Below, one piece after another: positions 1 through 12,800 of a stretch of DNA of 64,000 nt. The DNA is from Rotaria macrura (Eukaryota > Rotifera > Eurotatoria > Philodinida > Philodinidae), in contig OENT01000262.1 in NCBI GenBank assembly GCA_900239685.1, positions 1-64,000 of the forward strand. The letters run 5' to 3'. Every line of letters begins with the position of its first letter. Within the stretch, counting starts at the first letter, position 1. A model generated the notes under the pieces. That model ran no database searches, was not told the DNA's origin, and was given only the letters and a program-made list of their open reading frames with translations. The translations under genes and the position numbers were made by a program.

Positions 1-2957
1 TAATTTAATCAAGTTTTTCGCGTGGGCCGATTTCATCAGTTAACGATCCCCGTCCTTTTAAATCATCTGTATCTTGTTCAACATTAATACATACTCAAAT
101 GTAACTTTTAAAAGATAATAACAATTATTTTATGAAATGAATTTATTTATACAAATAAAATACTTAATCTACAATAAACCTATACTCAAACAAATATCTG
201 TTTAGTATCGAAATGTATTTAAATGATAAATTCATTTATCCTCAAGTATTCGTTTCTATGTAGTCTATATGAGAAAAAACCTTATATGAATAGATGATTT
301 TCGAAGATGATATGATTTCTGTTCAAATAACTTCAACTAAAATGATGTCTATTTCCACGATATGAAAACAGCATATAATTATAGTCATATTGATCACTAA
401 TAGTAGTTTCAATGCTCTACTGCTGCCATAGAATATTGTTCAAAAATAGTCTAATTTTCTAGATCATGTTATATCTTCATTTTCTTTTTCTCAATTACTT
501 CAAAGACAAACATTTTGAACTTTACTTGAACTAATGCTTATGTGTAATGTTTGAAACAAAACAATAAAATCATTACTAGCTGTTTATCTTCCAGATAACG
601 TCAGTAAATCTTACTTTTCGGTTTCATATTTTCATAGATAAAGTACGATTGTATGCTGAGAGCTCTACCCGCAAATTCATTATGAAGTTTTACTTTTGAG
701 TAGGTTTTTATTGAAACGAATTCTATGATTGTCACGAGTAATTCAAAATATTCATAATTTAATTATTGACGGTAAACTGCTTTGAACAAACCACCGAAAA
801 CAATTTTCATGCTACGCAGAAAAGGAAAAGTTAGCAGAAAAATAATTAAAAGTTCCAAATATCGATACATCAAAGGTATTTAAGTTCACATATTTTTATT
901 ATTAGATAATTTCGTTCGTTATACTAGTGAAATTTTATATTGAAATTCTTAGGAGATGAAAATGATCAAAAGGCATAGAAGTTTATCTTCAAACTTCTTG
1001 GCAAAAGGTCTTAATCAGTTTGATATTTTTTATGCTGAAATTTATTGTTGTATACGAACAGTGTCCACCATGATAGATGCTATGCGATGCATTGATCGTC
1101 GTCGGCAACTCGAAACTATTGTTGTATGTTTGAAAGTTTGGTGCATTGCGAGGCAAATCAAGAAAGAGAGAGAGAGAAAGACAACGACGGACAAAAACTT
1201 ATTGATAAGCTCAGAGGTAAGAATATCTCTGAAATTTATCTTGAATATGCTAAAATTTCCAAAATTAATTGTTCATTTTGTGTCGCAGTGGCGGCAGCTC
1301 AGTCAATGAAGTAACACCTCTTACCCACGAATCTAATAATTAGAAAATCTATGAAGGTCATAGATTTAAATAGAAGAAAAGCTTTGCAAATGCATCCTAT
1401 TTGGGACTGAAATGTGGATCTAACATGTCTCCGTAAACTTCATTCTACTAACACAGCATACACAAAACGTAAAACCTGTAAAAGACTATAGTTCTTTTTC
1501 CATGATGATCGATTGTGTGAAAACACTGTCTTTTGTATTTCTACAATTCGAACAGAATATTCATTTTTGAACGGCTACCCTATTTTTCATTCTTTTTGTT
1601 GCTGCCTACTCGTTACTTTTTCTGTTTGTTAATTCTTTTCTTTTTCATTTAATACTATTGTTATTGTAAGCATCAAACTGATGACAAATAAAGCTGCTTC
1701 ACACATCTATTATGCATACGGCAGATCTTAACACACTGTTGTGCAATCGATTGAAATACCATTAAGACTAGAATGAATTTCATAATTCGATGTCAATCAG
1801 AACTATGTGGCAACGCAATTGTTGTTTTCGACTATTCGGGTAAACTTGGTCAAACTTTTCACAAACATACCACTTACTTCGATATAAAATCAAATCGTTG
1901 TGAATAAAGTCTACAAAAAGCTTATTTTTATCATCATGCGTAATACATGGTGACTGAAAATTAAGTTCTGAAAGTTTAAATGTTTTTCTAGAGCATGAAA
2001 AAAACCCGTCGAATAGTACAAAAAATTATCATCAATATGGATGCATGCTATAAGAGCATCATAGTATGAGAAATCGATAACTTTGGTCTTTGTTATCAAT
2101 ATCAGAATAGTGCGTCACCTGAAAGCCCATTGAATAGAAGAAAATTTAGTTGAGGTAGAGGGATGGAAAACTGCTCACTTCACATCAACGAGGAAACAGC
2201 GAACTTTCGGAGCACGTTGCAGAAAAATGTGAGACAAAGCTTTTGTTTCTACTCTCGCTAAAATGTTTGTTTTTGTGTACTTGAAAAGTGAGCACACTCT
2301 AGAATCGGTAAGTGTGTCCTGCAGACAGGCCGTTTACACGATAACTCTTTACAAATACGTTCGGTTGAGCTGAAATTTTGTGCACAGAATTGTCTCATCA
2401 ATATCTCGGTTGAGTTCGAAGATGAGAAGGATCTGGCAAGGAATGACTAAGTTATCGAAAAAATTGTCATTTTTGACCAAAGAATCCCTGAGGTGGGGTA
2501 CAGGGATTTTTTTCTCAGAATTATCCAAAACGTATATAAATCGACTCGGTTTTTAACGCTGATTCCGAATCTGATATTAGTTTTGAACCAAATCGTAGCT
2601 TTCTAACAAAATATTGGCTGAAAAAAGGTCTGAAAATGCACAAAAACTGCAACTAGAAACGAAATTGCCTAGATGTATCTGAGATGACCAGTAGTTTTGG
2701 ATTTTCGCAAAAACGTTTACCAAGATACTTCTTCCCTACACACATTCTAAAATGACTGATTTGTCTCATTCACTTTTTGAAATACACATAACTCTTGGAC
2801 ATAAGTCGGAAGTTTTCACATTTATTTGCTTCTTAAAACTAAGAAATATCTTTGGTAAGTCTGTTATTCAAATCTAATTGTTCCTTTTTAATTAATCAAA
2901 TCATTTTCTTTCAAGCAAAAAAATTATCATAAATATAAGGGAAAAAGAAAAGTTTAA
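1..2957. other. Gene-free AT-rich stretch
   Basis: I see no convincing coding region or RNA gene here. The longest open frame (956-1309, plus) would give a basic protein of 117 residues with no recognisable domain, and part of it runs through a GA-rich simple sequence near 1165-1185. I treat it as chance. The segment ends just beyond the 3' end of the minus-strand UROD gene. Confidence 0.6.
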
Positions 2958-4183
2958 TTATTTATTTGAATTAATTGACTTTGGTATTGTTTCAGTTTTA
3001 ATAATATCTTTCGATATTCGATGAACAGTATCAACGAAATATTTAACATTATCAATATTAGCATCGGGATAAATTCCATGGCCTAAATTAGCAATGTAAT
3101 GTTTTGGTCCAAACATTTCCAACATTTGTTTAACCATTCTTTCTAAATCATTTTGAGATGCATAGAGTGCACACGGGTCAAGATTTCCTTGTAGAGTTAC
3201 AGACGGATACTTTTCTCGTATGGTTCGAATTTGTTTTCGCGTTATCGACCAATCGAGACCAACGACATCGAACGATGATGAACATAACTCATCTAAAGCA
3301 TAATGAGCGTCTTTAGCAAAAATAATCATGGGAACGTGCGGAATTTGACGACGAGATAAACCATCTCGAACACCTTTGGCAATCTGACGTAGATATGGAA
3401 GAGAAAAGCGAACAAATAAATCATGATTTAAACAGCCGCAATGGGATTCAAATAATTGAAGAAGTTGAGCACCAGCGCAAACTTGTTCGACAAGGTGATC
3501 AATGATAAAATGTGTTAAAAATTGAAGAAGATCATGAGATTCTTCAACGTATGTGTACAACCACTTTTTTGCTTTTGAATGAGTTTCACTGCCCTTTCCT
3601 AAATACAAAGAATAAGCAGCACTCGTCGAAAAAATGAAAAAGAAAACTCAAGACAACCAAAATAACCTTCAATCATATAGGACATCAATGTCCATGGTGC
3701 TCCGCTGAATCCAATCAATGGACATCGACCGTCAAGTGCTTGTCTTGTTAAAGCGATTGCATCATAAACATAACTTAATTCCACACTTGCTTGTTTCGTT
3801 CTATCGATGGCCGTTTTTATATCAGCTGGTACATTGAGTGGACTAGCAAAGCGTGGTCCTTCTTTAGCGATCATGTCAACTTGCATACCAAGTGCCTGTG
3901 GTACAACAAGAATGTCACTGAAAATAATTGCAGCGTCGAGATCGAAACGTCTCAATGGTTGAAGAGTCACTTCGCAACAGATTGATGGCGTTCGACAAAC
4001 GTCAAAAAATGAATGTTGACTTCGAATCGACAAATATTCAGGCAGATAACGACCCGCTTGACGCATTATCCATATTGGCACACGTTCGACAGATTCACCG
4101 CGACATGCTCGTAGTATTAAATTGTTTTTCAATGGAGGAAATTCAACGGTTTGGTGTTGCTGCGTCACTATTGAATCAGACAT
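2958..4183 (-). CDS. UROD: Uroporphyrinogen decarboxylase, two exons
   Basis: This enzyme removes four carboxyl groups from uroporphyrinogen III to give coproporphyrinogen III in cytosolic haem synthesis. Exon 1 is 4183-3667 and exon 2 is 3598-2958. The 68-base intron has GT...AG ends and splits a Gly codon, joining the MIEG and GKGSET parts of the family's conserved GAPWTLM...EGG segment. The product is 385 residues, close to the usual length of about 365. Visible motifs are the first family signature ([15 protein letters not shown], about residues 37-51), [43 protein letters not shown] and, near the end, [10 protein letters not shown] with the substrate-binding His. The ATG at 4183 gives the only long N-terminus before these motifs. 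It looks intact and vertically inherited. Confidence 0.96.
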
Positions 4184-6111
4184 ATCTAAAAAGTGACTCG
4201 TTAGATCATTTAATACAGTTCAAATTTAATCGAACTAAACACAAGTGAGCAATGTTTACTTTTGTTCAAGTCTTTTGAATAATGGATAAATCCAAATGTC
4301 AAAATGACCAGCTTCAACTTAATTGATGTCGACTTCTACTTTCATCATTTTATATTGATATTGATGTGACATATTTTATCCATGTAAAGAACATTTCAAA
4401 ATTACTTATAAGAATTTATATTCCCGACATGGAACCGGACTTAACAACTAACATAGAATGACAATGAAAGCAGTCTTCTGAACTATGATGAATTCTGCCA
4501 TCAGATTTTCTAGCTTTATGATTATTCGATGCATAAAATATTGTTATCGAGTGTGATTGCATTTGCGATATGGGTAACATCAGCAATGATAAAAACAAGT
4601 AATTCTCGCATAATTACATATCATCGCATATTCTGCGTTACTTCGAGAGTGACTATCGTTCAATTATTGCAGAAGAATTCAAACGAACGTTTAGATTAAT
4701 ATCGTGCATGAACGTTTAATCAATTCTGACTGTTACTTACGAAAAGTATGCAATACGTGAATCTTCCATTAGTGAAACCCTTTCTTAATGATTCGTGCGC
4801 AAATAAAATTTTATGCGAAGAAATAAATTCACTTAAAGAAAAGAAAAACTCACCGGATTCTCTTTGAAGGCAAATTATGTAGGGTATCAAATGTTTGAGA
4901 ATCGACTTATTTCATTTTACACGTATTCTATTAATTTGTTGATCTGGTCAAGCTCAAGAGAAATGATTCTTTTCTAAGGCTTTTCTTTTCTTTACATTGG
5001 GAATTCGTGATCCTAAACAATACAGAAAATAATTGACATAACTTTATTTTCGATTTTACTGTTGACAAAGAGTTTACTGAGACGATATACTAATATGGAA
5101 AAATACGCCATTGAACGAATGTTCATAAAATTTAGTTACAGAATAGAATGTAGTGACATGTAGCGTCATGCGATGCATACAAATCAATGCTGAATGCATT
5201 GGGAAAAGTGACATCTAGATGTCATTTTGAACATCAGAGAATAAGATGTACTTGAAAGAAATTCAATCGAGCATTTTGGTAATTTATTTATATACTTTAG
5301 TTTTAAACGAAATGAGTTTCATTCGAAGGATGGCGTTGATCTACAGTCGAAACTTTTGCTAAGCATACGACAACTACGCAGTTAATCAATACAATACAAA
5401 CGCTGGGTATATGATCAACTGCGACATTCGAATCGCTCTTTGTCAGAATATATGAATTTTATGAACTATCGCTTGAATATTGAAATAGTTAGTCAATCAG
5501 CTGAAGAAAAATAAAACAAAGATTTTACGAATTCTAGTGATATAATTTGAAAAGAAACTGTGTTCTGACTCACTTTCATTTGAATCGATATGTCAAAATG
5601 ATACTTTCAACATTTGTACAATTCAAGCGTAAAAGAAAATAATTTCATTTTGAATATAATAACTGTCCTAAGCAAAAAGTTGATGATAATATACGTTTTA
5701 CCCGTGCGTATCATGGGTGGCAAGTTAAAGGCGACATCTATTTAAAGATCTGATAAGGATGAGATATTAAAAGATATTCGAATTTGTTTAAAAATGTACA
5801 AGAAAAAAGATTAGACAATCATAAAAACAAACGTTAATCATAAGACAATCAAAGGCACATGGGAAATATCAATGTACGAGTCCATAATGGATAAAATATG
5901 AACTTACACGAGTGTGTGTGATTCATCGATCAATTTACGCCTATTTTCTTTGTCTCTCTCGAATAGAAGGTTTTCCTTTACTTACTAAAAGAATTGAGCT
6001 TTTTTTTACGAATTCTTACTTAGATTAGCACCTAATCAAAGAGTAAATTGAGAAAGAAAAAACGTTAAAAAATTATCTCTTCGCAACACACTGATTTTGA
6101 TTTGTTATGAA
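4184..6111. other. Intergenic region between UROD and the OSER1-like gene
   Basis: This space holds the divergent upstream regions of the minus-strand UROD gene and the plus-strand OSER1-like gene. I see no coding exon, RNA gene or clear repeat. Short open frames in it, for example a 60-codon one at 4416-4598 on the minus strand, have no recognisable features. Confidence 0.6.
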
Positions 6112-6228
6112 ATGGATCAACGAGAACCAGTGGAACAAGCAGAAAACGAAACAATAAATAAAACTCCTTCAATATCTGATATTGATCAATTGTGTACTCT
6201 AATTGATGAAAGTACATTCGGTGGCTGT
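6112..6228 (+). CDS. Possible first coding exon of the OSER1-like gene
   Basis: An ATG at 6112 opens a frame with coding-like composition (MDQREPVEQAENETINK, then SISDIDQLCTLIDESTFGG) that stops at 6238-6240. The downstream OSER1-like frame is shifted. The only phase-compatible GT...AG pair I find (GT at 6229, AG ending 6266) would be a 38-base intron, shorter than others in this window. It may be a true first exon with a very short intron, or a leader region replaced by trans-splicing at 6266. Confidence 0.4.
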
Positions 6229-6275
6229 GTTCAAGGGTAAAATAAACTTAATTGTAGAGTTTTCAGACATCAAAA

Positions 6276-6866
6276 ATGCAATCTATCTTTAGAACTTCAA
6301 ATCGATCATCTGATTTATCAGTACGATTTCGTTCAGTACCTTTATATCAAGTAAAAGCATTTCGTTCGTCTCGTTTGAAACGTTTGAATTCATCGGCGAT
6401 ATCAAAAATTCAAGAAGGAGAAGAAAACGATTCTGAAAAAGTTTCTTGTCGCTCTTTAGTCCCATATACACGTCGAACATTATCAATGCGTTTTTCTCTT
6501 TCATCACCGTCACTACTGAATCGATTTCGTTCTTTATCAACATGTCATTTTCCTCAGTCACGTCGTCAGTCACATCTATCTACAAATATTCGACCACACC
6601 ATCTTCGATATTCATCGCCAACAACCATAACTTTGTTCCGTACAAAATCAACACTACCAGCTATCACTGAAGAAGAATCAACTATTGATAATCGATCAGC
6701 ATCGTCGTTAACAGCAACATCACAATCTCAATTGTCATGTACGATTGTTGATACACGACGACCTACTGCGAATTCGTGTAATGTTGAAGAATTAGCTGCC
6801 TATCTTGACAATTTTCTTTATCTACCGAAATCATTATCTGGCGCGGCTGAACTTATGTACACTTAA
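6276..6866 (+). CDS. OSER1: OSER1-like (oxidative-stress-responsive serine-rich) protein
   Basis: The 196-residue frame is very rich in Ser and Arg. It ends in a block (about residues 170-196) that matches what I know of the OSER1 C-terminus: an acidic EEL-x-x-Y-L segment, then LYLPKSLSGAAELMYT, where vertebrate OSER1 ends in YIPKKMSHMAEMMYT. Vertebrate OSER1 is a small nuclear-type protein induced by oxidative stress under FOXO; the biochemical role is poorly known. The middle is low complexity and not conserved. The first ATG of the frame is 6276, nine bases after a TTTTCAG acceptor-like site ending at 6266. This fits either an upstream coding exon at 6112-6228 or a trans-spliced leader site, so the start is uncertain. 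A poly(A) signal AATAAA occurs near 7073. Confidence 0.7.
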   Translation: MQSIFRTSNRSSDLSVRFRSVPLYQVKAFRSSRLKRLNSSAISKIQEGEENDSEKVSCRSLVPYTRRTLSMRFSLSSPSLLNRFRSLSTCHFPQSRRQSHLSTNIRPHHLRYSSPTTITLFRTKSTLPAITEEESTIDNRSASSLTATSQSQLSCTIVDTRRPTANSCNVEELAAYLDNFLYLPKSLSGAAELMYT

Positions 6867-9800
6867 CATTATAGATTTTCATTTCAATTTAACAACATAT
6901 TTATTTGATAATATTTATCATAAAAATATGCATAAAACAACAGACTAACGAAGAAAGTGAACAGTTTGTACAGAGTCTTGTGTTCATTAACTATATACAT
7001 ACATATACATATATATATATATAAATATATTAAATTGTACGCCGTTGCTAATCAAGATCGTGTCAACCAATTAATAAACCAAAAATTATCGAAGATTTAT
7101 GTTTTGTTTTCGCTACTAGTTTATTAATACGAGATTGAAAAATATGCATCATGTTCATATCGAGATTATCTTATTCCTCTAATAGTTATTTACGCTAATT
7201 ATGTGTTTGAATATGCATAATCCGTCTATGACACATAGAAACAATGTCGTGTTTGTTACAAGAATATTTTATAGATGTTTTTTGTACGTTTAGTTCCGAT
7301 CCAGATTTGAGAAGAATATGTCATACGACAGATCTGAGCTTTTATTCCTGTCAAAGTGTAAATGTCAAACGAAGGTGAAAGATTGCGGTTATTCTTTTTC
7401 ATTCAAAACTATTAAAGTGATTAGAACGAGAAATATTCATGAAGTTGCAACGTCTCTGGCGTTTTTACAGCCAACCGTTGTAAAACATCAGTGGATATAA
7501 CAATAAATGCTTTTCTCTTCGTTTGTTTTTACAAAGTTTTCATACTCAATGCTACCAGATTCTATGTAAATTGAATTCTTGGTGCGAAGAGATAAACAAA
7601 CTCTTTTTTTGCTGTGTCAGAAAGAGATAAATCGATGTTCGAAATCCGATTCATCGTAGTATTTTTATTCTTGGAAAGATTCTTTTCGTTTAAACCCGTT
7701 TGCTTGCAGTCTTCATATCATACATTCGTCGAATCTGATTATAATTTTACCGACTAGCTATAATATTTCGTTTGAGCTCAGCACGCTAAAAACTACTGAT
7801 TGGAATCCTCACGAAAAGCTTGATAAAAATAAATTTGCATCCACATGTATTATTTCGACAATGTTAAAAGTAAGTTTTGGATTCATTTAGAAAGAGAACT
7901 TCAATGTGAAAAGTAAACGTAAAGTAAATTCTATCGGAAGGAAATGATGGCACTAATTAGTAGACAAAATATTCGATCTTCTGCTCTTGTGTAGATCAGT
8001 GAAGTTGATTTAGATTTAATGTTTATTAATTGTATCTAAACGGTGGTATTGAAAAATAAGTTCTCTTTCTCTGAATATTCACTTCATTTTCTCGTATTCT
8101 GCCGTGAAAAGAAAGTCTGCCAGGCTCATCTTGAAATGACTCAGGAAGCGATTCACTCAAATGAAATTTGATTGTCTACCTTCGTTTGAATTCATAGTAG
8201 AGATAGAAAAATCTAAACTAATTCTCATCACCAAAATTTTCTTCTATAGTTGCGGTCATTTTATTAAACTTTTGACTTTCTACAAAATAGAAGAAGAAAA
8301 ATTTTATTTATACATTTTGCCTCGAATTCTACTTCAACAAATGAATTCTCCTGAAATCCCCTGGCGTAAAAAATCTATTTTTTATTGTAGAGCAATCGAT
8401 CAAATTGGTTCCGAAGCTGATAGAAAACAATTAAGTTGAGATATTCCCGATTTCCTCTCCAACCTTGGTGATTCGACCTCGAACAATCGTCAGAATGTAA
8501 CACACACGGCGACAGCTACGACTTGATAGAGTACAAATTTTGTTTGTTCTGTTAATTTCAGACCTTAGTTTCTATTGAAAAAATTCAATAGAGTAAAACG
8601 ATATGTCCAGGGAAAAAATACATTTTACTAATGAAGTCAAGAATGAAAAATTTGGCTCTCTTAAATTATAGTACAAAATTTTCTCCTTCAATTCATAGTT
8701 TGAAAGATGACTCTGACACAGGTTTGGAAATCGAACAAAAGCGAATCCGAATTCGTGAGCAAATCCAATGAAAAATGTTTAGAAAATTCGATAAATTTTA
8801 CTGTTTTTAAAAATGCACAACGAAGACTGTCCAGACACACTCAAATCTCAAAATCATTTTCATTGGTAGACACAATCATTTTTGACTGGTAATTATGAAA
8901 AGAGTACTCAAATAATTAAAAGCTTGTAAATTTCGGCGAATGTTATGACTCATGCATGAAAGTCACTTATTCTTTTTTGGACGAGAATGTTTTATTTCAG
9001 AAAGGAAACATTCATTTGAACTCCAATGTTAAGGATATCGTTAAGACAACGACAGTTTTTCTTAGTGCAAATCAGAGACCGAAGCGAATAGAAAAATCTC
9101 AATTCGATCCGACCTCATTCGACTCGTACGCAACAGAAGATCGCATCATTGCTTATAGAATGTGTGCGCAGCCATGATAAGTTTACTTCATCTATCCCGA
9201 TGGACGGTATTCTTTTCTTTTGCTTTGAAGTTTATTTCCCAAAGAATAATCATAATACAAAAACAAATTCGACAAGAAAAAGTGATTACATAACAAAAAA
9301 AGACAATTGAGCATGAGTGCATCTAAAGATTCTAACCAAAGGAAAGATCTATATTGTCTATGTTTTCAGACTGGATCTTTAGTGCACATGTATCTGCATT
9401 TCCTTGAATTTTCTGAGAATAAGGAGATCTTCCGGTTATTGCAAAATTTTCAGTACCAATACCAGGGATTTTCTTAATCTATGGGTTACTTTTTGACATG
9501 ATTTGCAACTAGTACCGAGATCTTTTAGGTTTTAGCAGCTTGCTTTGAATTTCTTAGGATGCCAATGATTTTCTACAAATTTTTCGAAAATAATAATCAC
9601 TTTGAGAGTTGTTTTCTTCAATTTGAGTTGGACAGAATTGGTCTAAACTTTTTAGTATACATATGACATTTCAAAAGCAATAAAATCGCAGCTTTCACCC
9701 GTTGATTCTAGAAGTACGAAACTAAGCGCACATGTAGGCAGCTCAACAATATTAAATCTATACGGCAAAAAAATTTCGATGAAGTAAAGACAAACTATAG

Positions 9801-12800
9801 TGGAAATAGAATTATCAATCATTGTTATTTTCGATTGAGTGAATAAAGAGATTGTTGTTCACTATCGAGAGGTCAAACTCCGAACTTCTTTGCATGAGAT
9901 TTTGTCTAGCAGCGGTGAATTGCCACTCGATGGTGTTATGTCTGCAAGGTGTTGCCACGACAAATATATCGAAAAATGTTTGAAAATGACACTCATGTCT
10001 GTGATTCGGAAGTTGGACCGAATAGACACTTCAGGTTCGATTCGACCTACTTTTTCAAAATCTCAATTCGATCCGATTCGATTCAGTTTGACTCGAATAG
10101 AATCGAATCATTCGACAATGCGATTCGTTTTCAGTCTCTTCTAGTGCAAATTTCCTCACGAAATCCGTTATTTCGATTGATTTAGTCATATTTTTCCATA
10201 AGCTAGAAAATTAGTCAAATGCGCCGAAATCGATAAGAGAAAAACCGAACAGCATGGATTAAATGGGGATTCCAATAGATCAAGAAAAATATTTTATGGA
10301 AAAATATGCATATTTTTGGATAGACTTAGATGAAATACATCGATAGATTCGTAAGTAGAAGGTATATCACGCAGAGAAATTTCTTGTTATACAAAATCAC
10401 AGATAAGTGTGTCAAGACAATTCCCCTCAGTGTCCTATCGACTTTGCAGCGTCACGATCTCATTATTTTAGTTAATTAATTTGTGTTTAGAAATATTTAT
10501 AGTCTCTGATAGATTCGACAAAAACACGTTCTTAAATCTGTTTTGTGTGTAATCCTATAAAAATTCATTTCTACGAAACTCTACATTGCAATGAAGCCAT
10601 GTTCCATATGAATGATCCATTTTTTGTTTTTTAATTCATAGCAATCATCTTGAAGCTCGCTGTTTAACTCATTCGATAAAGAATCCATCGCAGCATTTAA
10701 TTGTTGACATCGTCGACGCATCACTTTTCCTTATGCATGTCAATTTCAAAGCATGAGTTCGTGTTCAACTAACAAATTCTATGCTTAATTTGACATTCAA
10801 CGAATTATGTTAGCCATCATTAATCAAAATCTAGTCATATTGATGCTTGCTGATTTACATATCTGCACAGAGAAATCCTAAGATCGCTACAAGATAATGG
10901 ACAGTCTTTTTCTGAATTAACAACACATCAAACGTAGAGCCAATCTACCACAAGATAATTTTTAAAAAAATCAGAAAAAGAATATCATGTAGAATCAATG
11001 AACGTTATTCTTTGCCAAACTAGATGAAGCCTTGACACACCTTCGAAAAATATACCAATATCGATATTAAATCACCTATCCAAAGTGATTAGATGTTTTT
11101 TCGTGATCTCAATTTTGATACATGACATCATTTTCTCACTTATAGGAATTATGAAATTTTCAGCAGAAAAAACGTTAAGTTCTAGTTTGACACTCAATTT
11201 GTATCGCTTTAAACCAGATTTCTATAATTTTTCTGAGCTTTTTTAAAATTATTCCGGTTGAACAAATAGTCGGGTGTGAGCGCTATGCGTTCGTCGCAAA
11301 GAGAGAAAATCTTGTGGCAAGTTGTGTAGAAATGCAAAGTCACTATCGGATAAACTAAAAAACAAGTGTTATAATGCTTTGCAATACTTAAAACAAAGAA
11401 CACGTAATTCGATGGTTATCATGCATCAATCGTTACCTTAACGATCTCTAGTAGTGTAAACAATCTTACCGATTGTTGACTACTGAACATATCAGAAGCA
11501 CTAAGAACAAAAATAAATAAATTCTATCATTATGGTTAATAGATCTTGCTTCGAATTGTTTTATCGAAAAACTACTTGTTCATACATTTAAAAAAAATTA
11601 TAACTCTCGTGCAGATCTATCCAATTTTTTCATTTTATTCTGTGGATTCACATCCATGGAATAGTGAATGATAATTTATCACGAATATTAACTTGATACC
11701 GACAGATCGGAGGCTGTGAGTTCTGTCAGATCTAATCTCTGATTTGATTGCAAACTTCCAATTCTTTTGCTAATTTGTATCTCCCTAGAATGAAATGTGA
11801 ATAAAAGATAACAGCTCTGATTTGAACATCACTAAGCAGTCAACTGTGAACTGAAATGTTGATTCTTCATTTGTTTATGTACGACGCAATGAGTTTTAAA
11901 TAGCCATGATAAAAACCTATACTCAGCAGTTAACTAAACTTGAGCTAGATAAAATGCCCCACTTATGAAAGAAGTGATCATGCAGATTCCTGCCGACAGA
12001 ACGAAAACAAATTCATTTTTGCAGAGCTGCCGATACATTAGATGATTCTATTATTTTTGGATATCTACGGGGAAAAAAGTCTAGATTGTGTTCTTTGTAT
12101 CATCACTGATCAACTTCTGCAGTAGCACCACCGTGGCATGTAGCTGCCCGTTGCAGAATTCTAAAGGTATGGAAAAGTTGAATGTACTAAGTTAGTTTTG
12201 AACTACTTGTCTATCTCGAAAAGTAAAGACAAACTTTGTCGTGTTACTTGTCGTTGTAGCATGTCGAATAATTGAGAAATAACGTATTCAAAGGCTAAAG
12301 TTTTCATCATCGACATGGCACTGAATGAGAAGCCTGCGAGACTTGGTAGAAATTCTTTTCTATTCAATTTTTAAAATTCTTTAATAATATCTATTTGCTT
12401 ACGATGACACTTAAGTCACGCACTGGCTGTCCATTTGTACAAGATAAAAACTTTATCTTGAGAAGTATCTTGAAAATGATGTTCATGGAAAAGCTCTTTT
12501 CGTAGATTTGTATCGTGATTGATTTGTAGAAATGTCTGAAATCTTGTCTAATAGCGAGTCGTGAGAAGAGGCGAATGTCTCATTACTATTTTTGATCTAG
12601 GGACATCGGTCAGCAAAGACAATAAAACTTTGAAGGGCTTTTGAAGGATCGTTCTCAACAGAAATCATGCGTATCGTTTTTCATCGATTGGTTTTTATCT
12701 ACTGATTCTGATGTACACAGGTACCAAAACAATATCTATCAAGGGTAGCTTCGAGTCTGCAATTACAGGTAAAAGAAAAGCAATAAATGAAGAACGCCGT

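Noticed and set aside
956-1309. 117-codon open frame near the window start
   Set aside because: No domain, low-complexity Lys/Arg/Glu from GA-rich simple sequence, and no neighbouring exon that fits.
3791-4248. Plus-strand frames opposite UROD exon 1
   Set aside because: They are antisense shadows of the strongly supported UROD coding sequence.
9839-10144. 101-codon frame rich in Arg, Ser and Phe
   Set aside because: Most of it is translated GATTCG simple sequence; another frame is open there too, as expected for such repeats.
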